Notes: generated by a model not told the origin, from the letters alone. Shown: positions 26,611-36,543, counted from the first letter of the stretch. The stretch: 61,371 bases of DNA from Actinomycetota bacterium (GCA_013178005.1 JABLXL010000019.1:1-61371); one strand, 5' to 3'. Made by a program: numbers and translations.

Positions 26611-27640
26611 AAAGCTCCCAGTCCACCTCGGAGCTGTGCCCGGTGACCGACTCGTAATAACCCTGCATCAGGCCGACGAGCATGAGGTGCATCGCGGCGT
26701 TGCGCAGTGTCATCCGCAGGGTGCCTCCCTCCAACCTCATATCGTGCAGGTCTCCGAGGCCGCGCAGCGCGAGCTGCTCCCGGAAGCCGGCCTCCTCCGC
26801 CACTTCCTTCGATGAGTAGAATCCTCCGAGGGCGAAACGCCTCTGGGCCTCCACCACGGCGCGGGGGATGTCCTCGCCCAGCTCGCGCTCCAGCTCGTCG
26901 AAGATCACCTCCAGGTAGGCGGAGCCGAGCATGGCCATGCGCCGTCCCGTCGTCTTGCTGGTGATGAGGCCCCTATCCGTATCCCACTCCAGCGTGGAGA
27001 GTAGTGCCGGCCCTCCGCAAGATCCGCAACGCTCCAGCTCTATGCCGCTCTCCGTGAAGCGTGGCTTGCGGATATCGAGCCTGCCCTGGAACTGCGGAGG
27101 GTGTTCGGCGGGCCTGCACGTCACCTCGATGACGTCGTCCTCGGGCTGCTCGTAGGTCACGTCGTTGTCACGGCCCGTCACCGCCTCGGTGGAGCCCGTG
27201 AAGTCCCCGCACCACAGGGGTATGGAATAGGGCTGCTCGATGCGCTGGGTAATGTAGTCTTCGTCATCAACCTCGAAGCGATAGCTGACAAGGGAGCTCT
27301 TTCCGTATCCCATCACGAAGCTGATGACGCTTATGGCCTCGATGAGGGGGTCGAGGCTTATCTCCTTGTTGCGCACCCCCTCCTTCACCTGGGGCGGGAT
27401 GATTCGGTCGATGTATTCGCGGCTCGCGCGGCGCTTGGTCTCGATGATGATGCGCTCCAGCGGTACCCCTATGATCCCCTCCACTCCCTTGAAGAGCGGG
27501 TCCAGGTTGTCGCTCTCTATGAGTACCATGCGGTGCTCGCGGTCGCTCACCTGCACGATGACCCCTCCCGCCAGCCAGAGGTGGTTGTCCACGAACCGCG
27601 AGGGGACCCCGCAGGCCGCGCAACGCTCTATCTCGCTCAT
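26567..27640 (-). CDS. Two-finger protein with duplicated CxxC domain (paralog of 6438-7538)
   Basis: The family is unnamed to me. The 357-residue protein has the same double layout as the gene at 6438: CAACGVPSRF (residue 6) then LWLAGGVIVQVSDREHRMVLIES, and CGSCGGPALL (about 210) then LEWDTDRGLITSKTTGRRMAML. Each half ends in a G-Y-x-E-x-x-T/G...LELEV-like strand pair, as in GYYESVTGHSSEVDWEL. The paired cysteines probably bind zinc, and a sensory or ligand-binding role is inferred only from the V4R-like end. ATG 27640 follows GGTGGAGG; the longer open frame to 27829 is not supported. Its tail is repeated in the spacer downstream. Confidence 0.75.
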   Translation of the reverse strand: MSEIERCAACGVPSRFVDNHLWLAGGVIVQVSDREHRMVLIESDNLDPLFKGVEGIIGVPLERIIIETKRRASREYIDRIIPPQVKEGVRNKEISLDPLIEAISVISFVMGYGKSSLVSYRFEVDDEDYITQRIEQPYSIPLWCGDFTGSTEAVTGRDNDVTYEQPEDDVIEVTCRPAEHPPQFQGRLDIRKPRFTESGIELERCGSCGGPALLSTLEWDTDRGLITSKTTGRRMAMLGSAYLEVIFDELERELGEDIPRAVVEAQRRFALGGFYSSKEVAEEAGFREQLALRGLGDLHDMRLEGGTLRMTLRNAAMHLMLVGLMQGYYESVTGHSSEVDWELSEEGVLELEVRPRS

Positions 27641-27772
27641 GCCTTTTACCTCCACCAGTTGATCGCCGCCTTCCGGCCCATCCGGCATCCCGTGGTCCCG
27701 CTCATCTCCCCGCATTGCCGCGGTCGCTCCGCCGCCAGGGCGGCCGGTGCGTGAACCTGTAGGGATGCGATC

Positions 27773-27778
27773 ATTATA
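27773..27778 (-). promoter_or_regulatory. Possible -10 box (TATAAT) for the two-finger gene
   Basis: A perfect TATAAT on the minus strand lies 133 bases before the ATG at 27640. No convincing -35 was found. Confidence 0.35.
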
Positions 27779-27889
27779 GCGTCGGCGAATGATCTCGCCC
27801 ACCGGTGCATCGTCTGCATGGCTTCGCAACGAGCCCGAACGAATCGGGTATGAGCGCCTTCGGGAGGTCCAGGGCCGAGCGGAGGGCTT

Positions 27890-29881
27890 TCAGGCGCCGC
27901 GGAGCCTCAGGTAGACCTTGGGAAGCTCGCGGGGGAGGTCCTCCACGCTCTTGAGCACCAGGTACCCATGCGGCGGGCACATACGCCTGAGGTAATCGTG
28001 TCCGGCGGCGTCCACGGTGAGGTTGAAGGGGACGATGTGGTCCGCCTCCGCTTCGCGCAGGGCCATGGCGGTATCCCTAAGGCCGTATTCGCGGTCGGTG
28101 CGGTCGTCGCCGTAATCGAAGTCCTGGGGGTAGCCGTCGGAGAGCAGGAGCATGAGCTTCAGGGAGGACGCCTCCCTCTCGAGCAGGCGGTGAGCGTGGC
28201 GCACCGCCGTACCCATGCGCGTGCTCTTCATGGGCTTCAGCCCGGCCAGCCTGCCCCAGACCCCGTCCCCCAGGGGCTCCTCGAATCCCTTGATGCGCAG
28301 GTAGTCCACCTGGTGCCGTCCGTACCCGGAGAAACCATGGATGGCGTAACGGTCTCCGAGCTGCTCCAGGGCGCGGGCCATCACCGCCACGCTGGCCACC
28401 AGGAGCTGCAGGACCGTCTCGCCGGCGTGCCTTCCCTCACTGATCTCCGACGAGGTGGAGGCGGAGAGGTCGAGCAGGAACAGGGCGCTCACCTCGCGGG
28501 TGACGCGCCGTTTCTCCATGTATATCTTCTCGGGGGCCGGCAGGCCGCCGCGCAGGGCGACCGCCCTCTCCACCGCCGCGGCTATGTCGATCTCCTCCCC
28601 CCATTCCAGCTTCTTCCTCCAGCTCCTCTCCTGGAGGCGGAGCAGGCGGAACTGGCGCGTGACCTCCCTTACCAGTTCCTCCCACGCGCCCAGGAGCCGC
28701 CGCGCGGCGGTCGGGTCACCCGGATCGGCCTCCTTTTGGTGAAGGGTAGTCCAGTCGCGCCTGTAGCCGCCCGCGAGGTAGTCCCATTCCGGGTAGCGGA
28801 AGAGGAGTTCACCAGGGGTGCCGTCTCCCTTGCTTCCCGGCGTCTCGCGCTCCGCCCGCGCGTCTCGCCGTTCCTCTCCTCCCCCCAACCTCTTGCCCAA
28901 GGCCTCCTCCTCCAGGAATTCGCCAACCCCGGAGGGGATGAGGCAGGAATAAAAATCCAGGGAAAGCGCCTCGCCCAGCTCGGGGGGGACCAGCTCCGCG
29001 CCTTCACCCTCGGCGCTCTCGCGCCCGAAGAGGGTGGCGCGGTTGCCCTTCAGGCCGGGCATGGTCTCGGAGAAGAAAGCGTCCAGCCCGCCCGGGGCGA
29101 AACGCCCCGCCTCCCTTCCGGGACCGGAGAACCTCGCTGATATCAGGCGGTAGATGAGCATGGTGGCTTCCAGGCAGCGCCTGAGGTCGGCCCCCTCCCC
29201 GGACGCCTCCTCCGCCTCGAGCAGGATCTCGCGCGGCATGCCGCGGCGGGGTGAGCCCGTATCGGGTGACAGGAGGGCGAAGAAGAGGTTCCACAGCAGG
29301 CACTGGTGGTCAAGGGGCTCGACGGCGGGGCCCAGGCGGTCGAGATACCAGGCCAGGTCCATGGCCAGGCCTCCGAAGCCAGCCGACAGGCGCCGGGCCA
29401 CCCGCGCCGATTCGAGGGTGATGAAGACGTCGATGGCGAGGTCCGGCCTGGGAAACCTTCCCAGGAAATGGCGGAGGAAAGCCAGCGGCTCTCCGCTGTC
29501 ACGCCAGGCGCCGCCGCGCAGGATGGCCCCGGCTTCCTCCGGTTTCGGCCGGTCGAAGGTTCCCGCTTCCCACTGGGCCGCCTGGATCGCCGCGTAGAGG
29601 CGGAAGACGGTCCAGTTCTCCGCGCGCGAGGGGAAAACGTCCACGCGCGGGGGCAGGTACACGGACTTGCCGTCGCTGAAGGGGAAATGCCTGCGGGGGT
29701 TGGCCAGCGCGCCGGGAGCGTCCCCCAGCGACACGGCCTGCAGGTATCGCCCTCCCAGTCCCTGGGAGAAGAGGGAGAAGGGCGCCCGTGCATCTTCCAG
29801 GTAAACCGCTTCTGGCGTTGACCCCGCCGGTTCCTCCACCAGGGTGGTGGAGTAGATGGACAGGTTGAGGCCGGAGGTCAT
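27890..29881 (-). CDS. NorD/CbbO-like protein with C-terminal von Willebrand A domain
   Basis: The 663-residue protein has a long N-terminal helical region found in NorD/CbbO-type activators. The VWA domain (about residues 470-663) carries the metal-binding motif DLSAST, followed by MGTAVRHA and LLSDGYPQDFDYGDD. VWA proteins of this kind work with a MoxR-type AAA+ ATPase to insert metals or remodel enzymes such as nitric oxide reductase or Rubisco. The partner ATPase is the next gene upstream (30052-30900). Neither a norCB nor a Rubisco gene is in the window, so the client is unknown. ATG 29881 is preceded by GGTGCGGGAAAG. Confidence 0.83.
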   Translation of the reverse strand: MTSGLNLSIYSTTLVEEPAGSTPEAVYLEDARAPFSLFSQGLGGRYLQAVSLGDAPGALANPRRHFPFSDGKSVYLPPRVDVFPSRAENWTVFRLYAAIQAAQWEAGTFDRPKPEEAGAILRGGAWRDSGEPLAFLRHFLGRFPRPDLAIDVFITLESARVARRLSAGFGGLAMDLAWYLDRLGPAVEPLDHQCLLWNLFFALLSPDTGSPRRGMPREILLEAEEASGEGADLRRCLEATMLIYRLISARFSGPGREAGRFAPGGLDAFFSETMPGLKGNRATLFGRESAEGEGAELVPPELGEALSLDFYSCLIPSGVGEFLEEEALGKRLGGGEERRDARAERETPGSKGDGTPGELLFRYPEWDYLAGGYRRDWTTLHQKEADPGDPTAARRLLGAWEELVREVTRQFRLLRLQERSWRKKLEWGEEIDIAAAVERAVALRGGLPAPEKIYMEKRRVTREVSALFLLDLSASTSSEISEGRHAGETVLQLLVASVAVMARALEQLGDRYAIHGFSGYGRHQVDYLRIKGFEEPLGDGVWGRLAGLKPMKSTRMGTAVRHAHRLLEREASSLKLMLLLSDGYPQDFDYGDDRTDREYGLRDTAMALREAEADHIVPFNLTVDAAGHDYLRRMCPPHGYLVLKSVEDLPRELPKVYLRLRGA

Positions 29882-30051
29882 CTTTCCCGCACCCCGCTTC
29901 CCGCGCCCGCCTCAATGCCTTGGGGCGCATATGGCGCTTTTATTCTCCGCACCCCGTTTCCTTTTCCCTGTCTCACGGCCCGACCCGGTGCCGTGGGACG
30001 CATGTGGCGGTCAACTTCCCCGCAACCCGCTTCCCCCGCCCCGCCTCACGG
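29882..30051 (-). repeat. Degenerate repeats between the AAA+ and VWA genes
   Basis: Three related stretches of about 65-70 bp start near 29887, 29950 and 30020, each with CCGCA/ACCCCGC/TTTCC followed by CTCA-GGC. The last overlaps the 3' end of the AAA+ gene, so these may be decayed copies of its tail. An operon of this type is usually tightly spaced, so the 170-bp gap is odd. Confidence 0.5.
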
Positions 30052-30900
30052 TCAAGGGAAGACCGCGGCCACCAGGTCGCGCGTGGCCTGCTGCATCACC
30101 GGGTCGTCGGACACCGCCGAGACCACCGCCGTCTCGCACGCGCGTCGCGGCTCCACTCCTCCCGCTATGAGACGGGCGGCGTAGATGAGCAGGCGCGTGG
30201 ACGGCCCCTCCTCGAACTCCTTCTCCCCCAGGTCGCGCGCGCGCTCTCCCAATAACGCCAGGTCCCTCGCCACCGCCTCATCCACCCCCGTCTCCCCCCG
30301 GATGATGCGCGCCTCCGCTTCCCGCGGCGGGTAGGTGAAATCGATGGCCACGAAGCGCTGGCGGGTGCTTATCTTCAGGTCCTTGAGCATGGACTGGTAC
30401 CCGGGGTTGTAGGATATCACTAGCAGGAAACGGGGATGAGCGTGTATGAAAGCGCCCTTCTTCTCCAGGGGCAGGATGCGGCGGTGGTCCGCCAGGGGGT
30501 GGATGAGGACCATGGTGTCCTTGCGCGCCTCCACCACCTCGTCCAGGTAGCATATGGCTCCCGCCTTGACGGCCGCGGTGAGGGGACCGTCCACCCACAC
30601 CGTCTGGTCGCCGCGCAGGATGTAGCGACCCACCAGGTCGCCCGCGGTGAGGTCCTCGTGGCAGGCCACGGTGATGAGGGGGAGACGGAAACCGCCTTCC
30701 TTCCCCAGCAGCCAGGACATGTATTCCAGGAAGCGCGTCTTGCCGCAGCCCGTCGGCCCCTTCAGGTTCACCGGCAGGCGGGCGTGGTAGGCGGCCCGGA
30801 ATACCTCCACCTCGTCCCCCAGGGGCAGGTAGAAAGGCTCCTCCTCGAAGACGTGTTCCTCGTAGGAGAGCTCCCCTTGCAAACCGCCTTCCAGTTCCAT
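30052..30900 (-). CDS. CbbQ/NirQ/NorQ-family AAA+ ATPase (MoxR group)
   Basis: This ATPase should power the VWA partner encoded just downstream. The 282-residue protein has Walker [14 protein letters not shown] (residues about 43-55), the [13 protein letters not shown] segment, and Walker [17 protein letters not shown]. Sensor 1 is VISYNPGYQ and the arginine finger region is [11 protein letters not shown]. These match CbbQ/NorQ rather than generic MoxR. ATG 30900 is favoured over GTG 30906 by its spacing from GAGGAAAGGG. Product and VWA protein together probably form a cytoplasmic activase for an unseen metalloenzyme. Confidence 0.87.
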   Translation of the reverse strand: MELEGGLQGELSYEEHVFEEEPFYLPLGDEVEVFRAAYHARLPVNLKGPTGCGKTRFLEYMSWLLGKEGGFRLPLITVACHEDLTAGDLVGRYILRGDQTVWVDGPLTAAVKAGAICYLDEVVEARKDTMVLIHPLADHRRILPLEKKGAFIHAHPRFLLVISYNPGYQSMLKDLKISTRQRFVAIDFTYPPREAEARIIRGETGVDEAVARDLALLGERARDLGEKEFEEGPSTRLLIYAARLIAGGVEPRRACETAVVSAVSDDPVMQQATRDLVAAVFP

Positions 30901-31113
30901 CTTCACCGCCCTTTCCTCAGGTCGTGACGCGGCCTTTGCGGAAAGCCCGCCCGGGCGGCGGGAAAAACCTCTATTGCCTCCGCCCCCATCCCCTGGCCTT
31001 CAGGAAAAACCGCCCTCATCCGCCCGGAGCGGCAAAGGAGGCTTTCACGCAACCCGTTTCCCGACGCCGAGCCCGCTTTCCAAGCGTTATTTTATCAGCA
31101 TGGCGGAAAACAG

Positions 31114-31299
31114 CCCCCTATCTTTATCCGGCGAGTGTCGGCCCCGCGCGCGCTGCGGGACGTGCCGCCCTGAACACGGCAAGCCGGCCCCGCCGTTGAA
31201 CCCTCCCGGGGCCGCCGCGCTTTGGGGCGGGTGAGAGGCGAATAGGGTAAGGCGGCCCCCTGTCTTTATCCGGCGAGTGTCGGCCCCGCGCGCGCTGCA
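31114..31299. repeat. 44-bp direct repeat, 142 bp apart
   Basis: A segment containing CTTTATCCGGCGAGTGTCGG and a run of GCGC occurs at about 31114-31157 and 31256-31299 with one or two mismatches. It lies in the 540-bp divergent spacer 30901-31441, in which no gene is supported. Confidence 0.75.
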
Positions 31300-31441
31300 G
31301 AGCGCGCCGTCACAAACGAGGGGATGTCGAGAAGAAGAAAATGGAAGCGGGACCCCGGCCCAGGGATCCGGGCCCGGGCCCCCGCGCGTTCTCGAAAGGT
31401 CTGAATGGAAGATCTTGCTACGTTAGCTGCTTATCGATCCA

Positions 31442-33127
31442 TCAGCCCGAGTAGATGGGCGCGCCGCTGCGGGCGACCGCCTGGAGCCTCTCCCCTAGGT
31501 ATAGCTCACGGCAGAGGAAGCGGCGCTTCTTTCCGCTCGAGGTCTTGGGCAGGGTGCCCGCCGGCACCAGGATGACCTCGCGCACCGGCACCCCTATCTC
31601 CTCCCGCACCGCCTCGGAGACCGCGCGCGCCGTTTCCCGCGCCGCCTCGGCGCAGGAGAGGCGCGTCTCGCCCACCAGCACCAGGCGCTCTCTCCCGCGC
31701 CTGGTGGTGACCCCGAAGGCCACCGCGTTTCCCTTGCGCATGCCGCTCACCCGCTCCGCGCAGCGCTCCACGTCCTCGGGGAAGAGGTTGCGGCCGCCGA
31801 TGATCACCATGTCCTTGATGCGACCGACGAGGTAGAGCTCGCCTCCCGCGAGGTAGCCCAGGTCTCCGGTGTGCAGCCAGCCTTCCCTGATCGATTTCGC
31901 GGTGGCGGCCTCGTCGCCCCAGTAACCCCGCATCACGCAGGGGCCGCTCACGCAGACCTCGCCCAGCTCCCGTTCTCCCGCCTCGCTCCCGTCCTCCTTT
32001 ACCACACGTAGCTTCACGCCCTCCAGCGGGGTGCCCAGCGACACCAGGGCGCGCGTCCCCCCGTCACCTGGATCGGCGGGAGTGGCCACGCCCCTGTCCT
32101 CGACGTCGTTTCTCGACACGTGGTCCACGCGGTAACGCTTTCCGGGTTGCGGGAAGGTCACCGCCAAGGTGGCCTCGGCAAGGCCGTACACGGGGTAGGG
32201 CACCTCGGGCTTGAGCCCGTATTCCGCGCCCACTTTCACAAAACCGTCCATGGCCTCCGGGTCCACCGGCTCCGCGCCGTTGAGGGCGAGGCGGAGCGAG
32301 GAGAGGTCTATGTCGCCCGCTCCTCCCCCTTCCAGGACGCGCGTCGAGAGCGCGTAGGAGAAGTTCGGGCCCCCGGTGATGGTGGCGCGGTGGTCGCTGA
32401 GCGCCCTCATCCATGAAGCCGGGTCGGACACAAAACGCTGTGGCGACATAAGTACCAGGGAGGTGCCGTAACCGAGCGCCGTGATCAGGAACCCGATCAA
32501 CCCCATATCGTGGTAGAGGGGCATCCAGGAGACCACGCGGTCGCGATGGGTCACCTTGGCCTTGCGCGCTATCGCCCTGGCGTTGGCCATGATGTTGGCG
32601 TGGGTGAGCACCACCCCGCGCGGCTCGCTGGTGGATCCGGAGGTGAACTGCACCAGGGCCACGTCGTCCGGGGTGGTGGACGCGGGAGGGAGTCCCCCGC
32701 CCGAGGAGAGTTCCTCGCAGGCGATCATCTTTACCCCCATCCCCAGCTCGCCCGCCATGGGCATGAGCGATCCCGGGAGGGCGAGGAGCTTGGCCCCGAC
32801 CTTTTCCAACCTCCCCCGGCTTTGCTCGATAAAGGAAGCGGGATCGACGGCCCGCATGGGGAGGGGCAGGGGAACCGCCACCGCCCCCGCGGCCCAGCAC
32901 CCCAGGAAGGTGAGCACCGTGGCGGGCGTGGTCTGCGCCATGATTCCCACCCGGTCGCCCGGCTCCACCCCCGCGCGCACCAGCCCGCAGGCGGCCCGCT
33001 CCGCCGCCTCCTTGAGCTCCGCCGGGGAATAGACCCGCTCCCCCTCCTCCTCGATTATGGTCAAGCCCCGCTCCGAATGGGACAAGCCTTTCAGGATATG
33101 CTCCCAGACGTTTCCAGCGCTCTTCAT
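31442..33127 (-). CDS. Fatty-acyl-AMP ligase / acyl-CoA synthetase family
   Basis: Adenylate-forming enzyme that activates a carboxylic acid with ATP. In the 561-residue protein, VALVQFTSGSTSEPRGVVLTH is the P-loop (about residues 150-170), SWMPLYHDMGLIGFLITAL the acyl-site region, and YGLAEATLAVTF motif A5. GWLHTGDLGYLAGGELYLVGR contains the core Asp, and LPKTSSGKKRR the C-terminal lysine. 'PLYHDMGLIG' is characteristic of fatty-acyl-AMP ligases that feed polyketide or lipid assembly, though no acyl carrier protein is nearby. ATG 33127 follows GAGGAGG with ideal spacing; the open frame to 33205 is an extension. Confidence 0.87.
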   Translation of the reverse strand: MKSAGNVWEHILKGLSHSERGLTIIEEEGERVYSPAELKEAAERAACGLVRAGVEPGDRVGIMAQTTPATVLTFLGCWAAGAVAVPLPLPMRAVDPASFIEQSRGRLEKVGAKLLALPGSLMPMAGELGMGVKMIACEELSSGGGLPPASTTPDDVALVQFTSGSTSEPRGVVLTHANIMANARAIARKAKVTHRDRVVSWMPLYHDMGLIGFLITALGYGTSLVLMSPQRFVSDPASWMRALSDHRATITGGPNFSYALSTRVLEGGGAGDIDLSSLRLALNGAEPVDPEAMDGFVKVGAEYGLKPEVPYPVYGLAEATLAVTFPQPGKRYRVDHVSRNDVEDRGVATPADPGDGGTRALVSLGTPLEGVKLRVVKEDGSEAGERELGEVCVSGPCVMRGYWGDEAATAKSIREGWLHTGDLGYLAGGELYLVGRIKDMVIIGGRNLFPEDVERCAERVSGMRKGNAVAFGVTTRRGRERLVLVGETRLSCAEAARETARAVSEAVREEIGVPVREVILVPAGTLPKTSSGKKRRFLCRELYLGERLQAVARSGAPIYSG

Positions 33128-33572
33128 AGGCACACCTCCTCGAACAGACCGATACTCCTTCCCATGCACGCTTAAAAGGGCCCCACCGCTCCCCGGGTAG
33201 GGCAAACCTCGAACAGAACGATGTATCTTTCAGGGCGTCACATGCCGCAGCAAGGTAAAAGCGTGGTCAAGGCAGTTCGGGACTCAGCTCGTTTTCCTTG
33301 AATATGTACGACCGTCCCGTCACCTGCCGGGCTTGTTCCTCCTCCCATCTCCTGCCGCCACGTGCCGACCTCGGCCCATACCCCTCGTGTTCCTGCATGC
33401 GGTAACACACGGCGGCGCTTATTGGTTACATGGGGGCTCGAAAGAGAATGGCAAAAGGGGAATTGGCGTGCCCGGCAACCGCGCCGCGCCTCCGGGGATC
33501 AGGCGCGGGTTTCAGCCGCCCGGAACGCCCCGGGCCTTCGCGATGGCCGGTCGGCCGGCGCGCCGGGATGGC
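33128..33572. other. Spacer without a supported gene
   Basis: The region between the DUF169 gene end and the acyl-AMP ligase start holds only short overlapping open frames and no clear promoter or repeat that I can defend. Confidence 0.4.
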
Positions 33573-34283
33573 CTAACGGCGGCGGAACCCCTCCGGGATC
33601 TCCAGCTCCGCCGTGCCAGCCGAGCATTCGGGGACCGCCGACACCAGGTTGCGGATGCGCTCGTAGGGTACGCTTACGAAGACAACGTCCGGGCCGAATT
33701 TCTGCATGCGCCGCGCCGTCCAGTCGCCGAAGGTCACGTTGGTACGGCCGGTGACCAGGGGATGGGCGATGGCCGAGGAGCACAGGGAGCCCGTGAGTTC
33801 GGCGCGAATGGGTATGCCGTCCCAGTAATGGTCGAGGAAAACCAGCCGGCAGGCCTGTTCCGCGTTGACCAGGAAGACCACCAGGTCGGGACGCATCTCG
33901 GCGTCGCTCACCGGGCCTATGAGCATGCGTTCGGCCATCCCGAGAGGTGGCGGGGCCGCCAGGGACTGCATGCGGTGAAAGCTCACGATGGAGGCGGTCA
34001 GTTTCTCGCCGCGGGTGAGAAACCACTGTAAGCCGCGCCAGGACGGCCCCTGGGGAGGCGGGGTGAGGCCGCAGTGCCAGCCGCCGCCGGGGCACGCGGA
34101 CGTCTCTGCGTCCATGACGAATGATTTTCCCCTCGCCGCCTGCTTGAGGGCGTTGCATACCCATACCTTTTTCCGCTTTTCCTCCGCGACCTCCTCGTTG
34201 GTGAAGGTCACCGCCACCGGCCTGCTCTTGATGCCCAGCGCCTCCACGAGGCCGTCAAGCTCGCCTTGCCATGCCTTCTTCAT
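33573..34283 (-). CDS. DUF169 family protein
   Basis: The 236-residue protein matches DUF169 (COG2043), a family of unknown function common in anaerobes and archaea. Features are SRPVAVTF near residue 20, KKVWVCNALKQAARGKSFVMD with Cys, TSACPGGGWHCGL with two cysteines, and later GSLCSSAIAHPLVTGRTNVTFGD. The conserved cysteines suggest metal or Fe-S binding. Start codon and GGAGGTGGG are well spaced. Gene order on the minus strand places it between an amidohydrolase and an acyl-AMP ligase, with no tight overlap. Confidence 0.85.
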   Translation of the reverse strand: MKKAWQGELDGLVEALGIKSRPVAVTFTNEEVAEEKRKKVWVCNALKQAARGKSFVMDAETSACPGGGWHCGLTPPPQGPSWRGLQWFLTRGEKLTASIVSFHRMQSLAAPPPLGMAERMLIGPVSDAEMRPDLVVFLVNAEQACRLVFLDHYWDGIPIRAELTGSLCSSAIAHPLVTGRTNVTFGDWTARRMQKFGPDVVFVSVPYERIRNLVSAVPECSAGTAELEIPEGFRRR

Positions 34284-34430
34284 GCGCCCACCTCCTGATC
34301 GCCTGCCGTGGACTTATCCATTCGGAAACAACTCATAAGGTTGCGGCCTTCCGGATTGCCGTCGCCTGCGGCGTATGCACTCCCGCCTCTACCGTCCACC
34401 GTCTCTCCCGGATCGAGGAGCATCGCGCGC

Positions 34431-35303
34431 TCAGCGCAGCAGGGCCAGGATGTTGCCGCCCGTGAGCCTGCGGCGCAGCTCCTCGTCCCCACCCGCCGCC
34501 TTGAGGGCTATCCTAAGGGCATACCTGGGATCGCTCTCCGGCCAGTCGGAACCGAACATCACCCTTTCCACGCCCGCGACGCGTATCGCTTCCCGCACCA
34601 CCTTCAGGGGTTGAAAGGAGGTCTCGAGGTAGACGTTTTCATATCGCTCCGCGAGCCTCAAGGCCTTCTCCGGGTAGTAGAGGCCCATGTGCCCCAGGAT
34701 GAAGGGCACCTCCGGGAAGGCCCGAACCAGCTTCTCGTAGCGTGAGGTGTCGCCGTAGGACGCGAACCCGTCCCTCACCACGTAATAGTCGAACTCCCCT
34801 GAGTGTATGAGCACCGGCATGCGGTGGGGGGAGAACTCCTCGAGGAGGTCGAAATAGAAACGGTCCTCGGGGGACACGCGCTGCAGGATGGGATGGATCT
34901 TCAGGCCGCGGCAGCCCTTTTCCACCGCTTCCCCGAGGTCCTTTTCCCATCCCGGCGCCGGAAAAGCGCTCGCGAAGGGGATGAGCCGCGGCTCCCCCGC
35001 GCATGCTTCCAGGTAATCCCGGGAGGTCGAGAAGGGCGCGATGGGGAGAACCACGCTTTTCTCGATGCCGTTTTTATCCATGTAGCGCAGGAGGTTCTCC
35101 CTGCACCCCATGGACAGGCGGAGCTGGTTTTCCATGGCGATCAGCGTCCGCGCCGGACCCGGGGGCTCGCCTTTCCATAAGGGGTTGCGGAAGCCCAGGA
35201 TCTCGTAGGACCACATCAACAAATGGGTCATGCGGCGGCGTCCCGGGTCGGGGGTGACGCCGTGGATGGGCGTCTCGAGATGGGCGTGCGCGTCTATGAC
35301 CAT
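34431..35303 (-). CDS. Amidohydrolase-2 family TIM-barrel hydrolase
   Basis: The 290-residue protein starts MVIDAHAHLE, the metal-binding H-x-H of the family. It continues with KGCRGLKIHPILQ (Lys/His), PVLIHSGEF, FILGHMGLYYPEKAL and MFGSDWPESDP (the final Asp). Members hydrolyse or decarboxylate cyclic and aromatic acids. Substrate is unknown; another member sits in the catabolic cluster at 44760. ATG 35303 follows GGAGCGAGGGGAG. The open frame to 35426 is non-coding extension. Confidence 0.85.
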   Translation of the reverse strand: MVIDAHAHLETPIHGVTPDPGRRRMTHLLMWSYEILGFRNPLWKGEPPGPARTLIAMENQLRLSMGCRENLLRYMDKNGIEKSVVLPIAPFSTSRDYLEACAGEPRLIPFASAFPAPGWEKDLGEAVEKGCRGLKIHPILQRVSPEDRFYFDLLEEFSPHRMPVLIHSGEFDYYVVRDGFASYGDTSRYEKLVRAFPEVPFILGHMGLYYPEKALRLAERYENVYLETSFQPLKVVREAIRVAGVERVMFGSDWPESDPRYALRIALKAAGGDEELRRRLTGGNILALLR

Positions 35304-35457
35304 ATGCGCTCCCCTCGCTCCATGAAGCCGTGTTTGCCTGTCCAGAAGGATTATACGCCATGTCGCGAGAGCGGCGCCGCAGTTGTAGCTTGCTTCGCCG
35401 TGGCGCGAGGAAGGTGTCCCTCCCACCCGTGGTGGCCACTTCTCGTGCTTGCCTGCT

Positions 35458-36543
35458 TCAGGGGTTGAGGACCTCGAGAAAGCGCTCCAGTTTGCCTTTC
35501 TCCTGAAGTATCCTCATACCCATCTCCGAGGTGGTGGCCGGGGGTTCTTGGAAATCGCCCAGGGCCAGCAGGCGCAAGGCGTCGTTGGGGCAGCCCGTGA
35601 CGCACAGGCCGCAGCCTATGCACTTTTCGATGTCCACGGCGGCTTTCTCTTCCTCCACCCTGATGGCGCGCGCCGGGCACCTCTCCTCCGCGCAGACTCC
35701 GCAGCCGTTGCACAGGTCTTCGTCCACCACGGGGGCGAATCCCGAGGAGGTGAAAACGGGAGGGTTTCCCCATTCCAGGCTCATGCGCAGCAGCCCGCAG
35801 CAGCAGGTGCAGCAGTTGCAGACGAAGGTCAGCCGCTCCTGCACGTTGTTGATCTGGTGCACCAGGCCGGCGCGGTCGAACTCGCGCAGTTTCTCCTTCA
35901 TCTCCTCCTTGCTGAGGTAGCGCCCGAAGCCCCTCTCCACCAGGTAAGTGCAGGTCTCGTCGAAGAGCATGCAAGCCTCGCGCGGCGCGTCGCAGTTCCT
36001 CTCCATGTCCCGGCAGGCGCAGGTGGCGATGCCCACCACCTTGGCCCGGTCGATCATGTCGTAGACCTTCTGGTAGGGGAGGACGCCGGGCTCGCTCTCC
36101 ACCTCCTCCTGGATGGGGATGATGCGCGAGAAGCGCGTCTCGGTCCCCCCGAACCGCGTACCCAGCTTGGGCAGGTAACTCCTCCACAAGGGGGTCAGTT
36201 TCTCCCTCATCTCCTCGCCCATCCCCTTCATGTAGGGGAACTCGAAGATGCCCGGCATCACCGGGAGGAGGGCGTAGCCGCGCTTCCCGTCCTTCTCGCG
36301 CACGAAGACCACCCCTTTATCCGCCAGGGAATCGAGGCACCTGCGCGCCGTCTCCGCGTCAACCCCCGCGCGCCGGGCGACGTCCTCGACGCTGAAGGGG
36401 CGGAAGCCGAGTCCGAGCGCCACGCGCGCCTCCTCTTCGCTGAAAAAGATCTTCAGGATCTCGATGATCTCCGGAGCAGGCACGCACCCCGTGGGGTGGC
36501 GGTCCAGCAGTTCCCTAAGCCGCTCGTAGATATCTTCCGCCAT
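35458..36543 (-). CDS. Winged-helix plus 2x[4Fe-4S] ferredoxin protein (paralog group of three)
   Basis: The 361-residue protein has a helical, winged-helix-like N-terminus (about residues 1-110: SVEDVARRAGVDAETARRCLDSLADKGVVF). A Cys-rich centre follows (CACRDMERNCD; NCCTCCCG near 245). The C-terminal ferredoxin domain has CNGCGVCAEERCP and CIGCGLCVTGCP. The likely role is electron transfer or redox sensing; the DNA-binding idea is inference. Two close paralogs lie at 36582-37646 (adjacent, same strand, 38-bp gap) and 56301-57392. One clade-specific expansion with unknown partner enzymes seems likely. AAGGAGGAACATGCC precedes the start. Confidence 0.85.
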   Translation of the reverse strand: MAEDIYERLRELLDRHPTGCVPAPEIIEILKIFFSEEEARVALGLGFRPFSVEDVARRAGVDAETARRCLDSLADKGVVFVREKDGKRGYALLPVMPGIFEFPYMKGMGEEMREKLTPLWRSYLPKLGTRFGGTETRFSRIIPIQEEVESEPGVLPYQKVYDMIDRAKVVGIATCACRDMERNCDAPREACMLFDETCTYLVERGFGRYLSKEEMKEKLREFDRAGLVHQINNVQERLTFVCNCCTCCCGLLRMSLEWGNPPVFTSSGFAPVVDEDLCNGCGVCAEERCPARAIRVEEEKAAVDIEKCIGCGLCVTGCPNDALRLLALGDFQEPPATTSEMGMRILQEKGKLERFLEVLNP

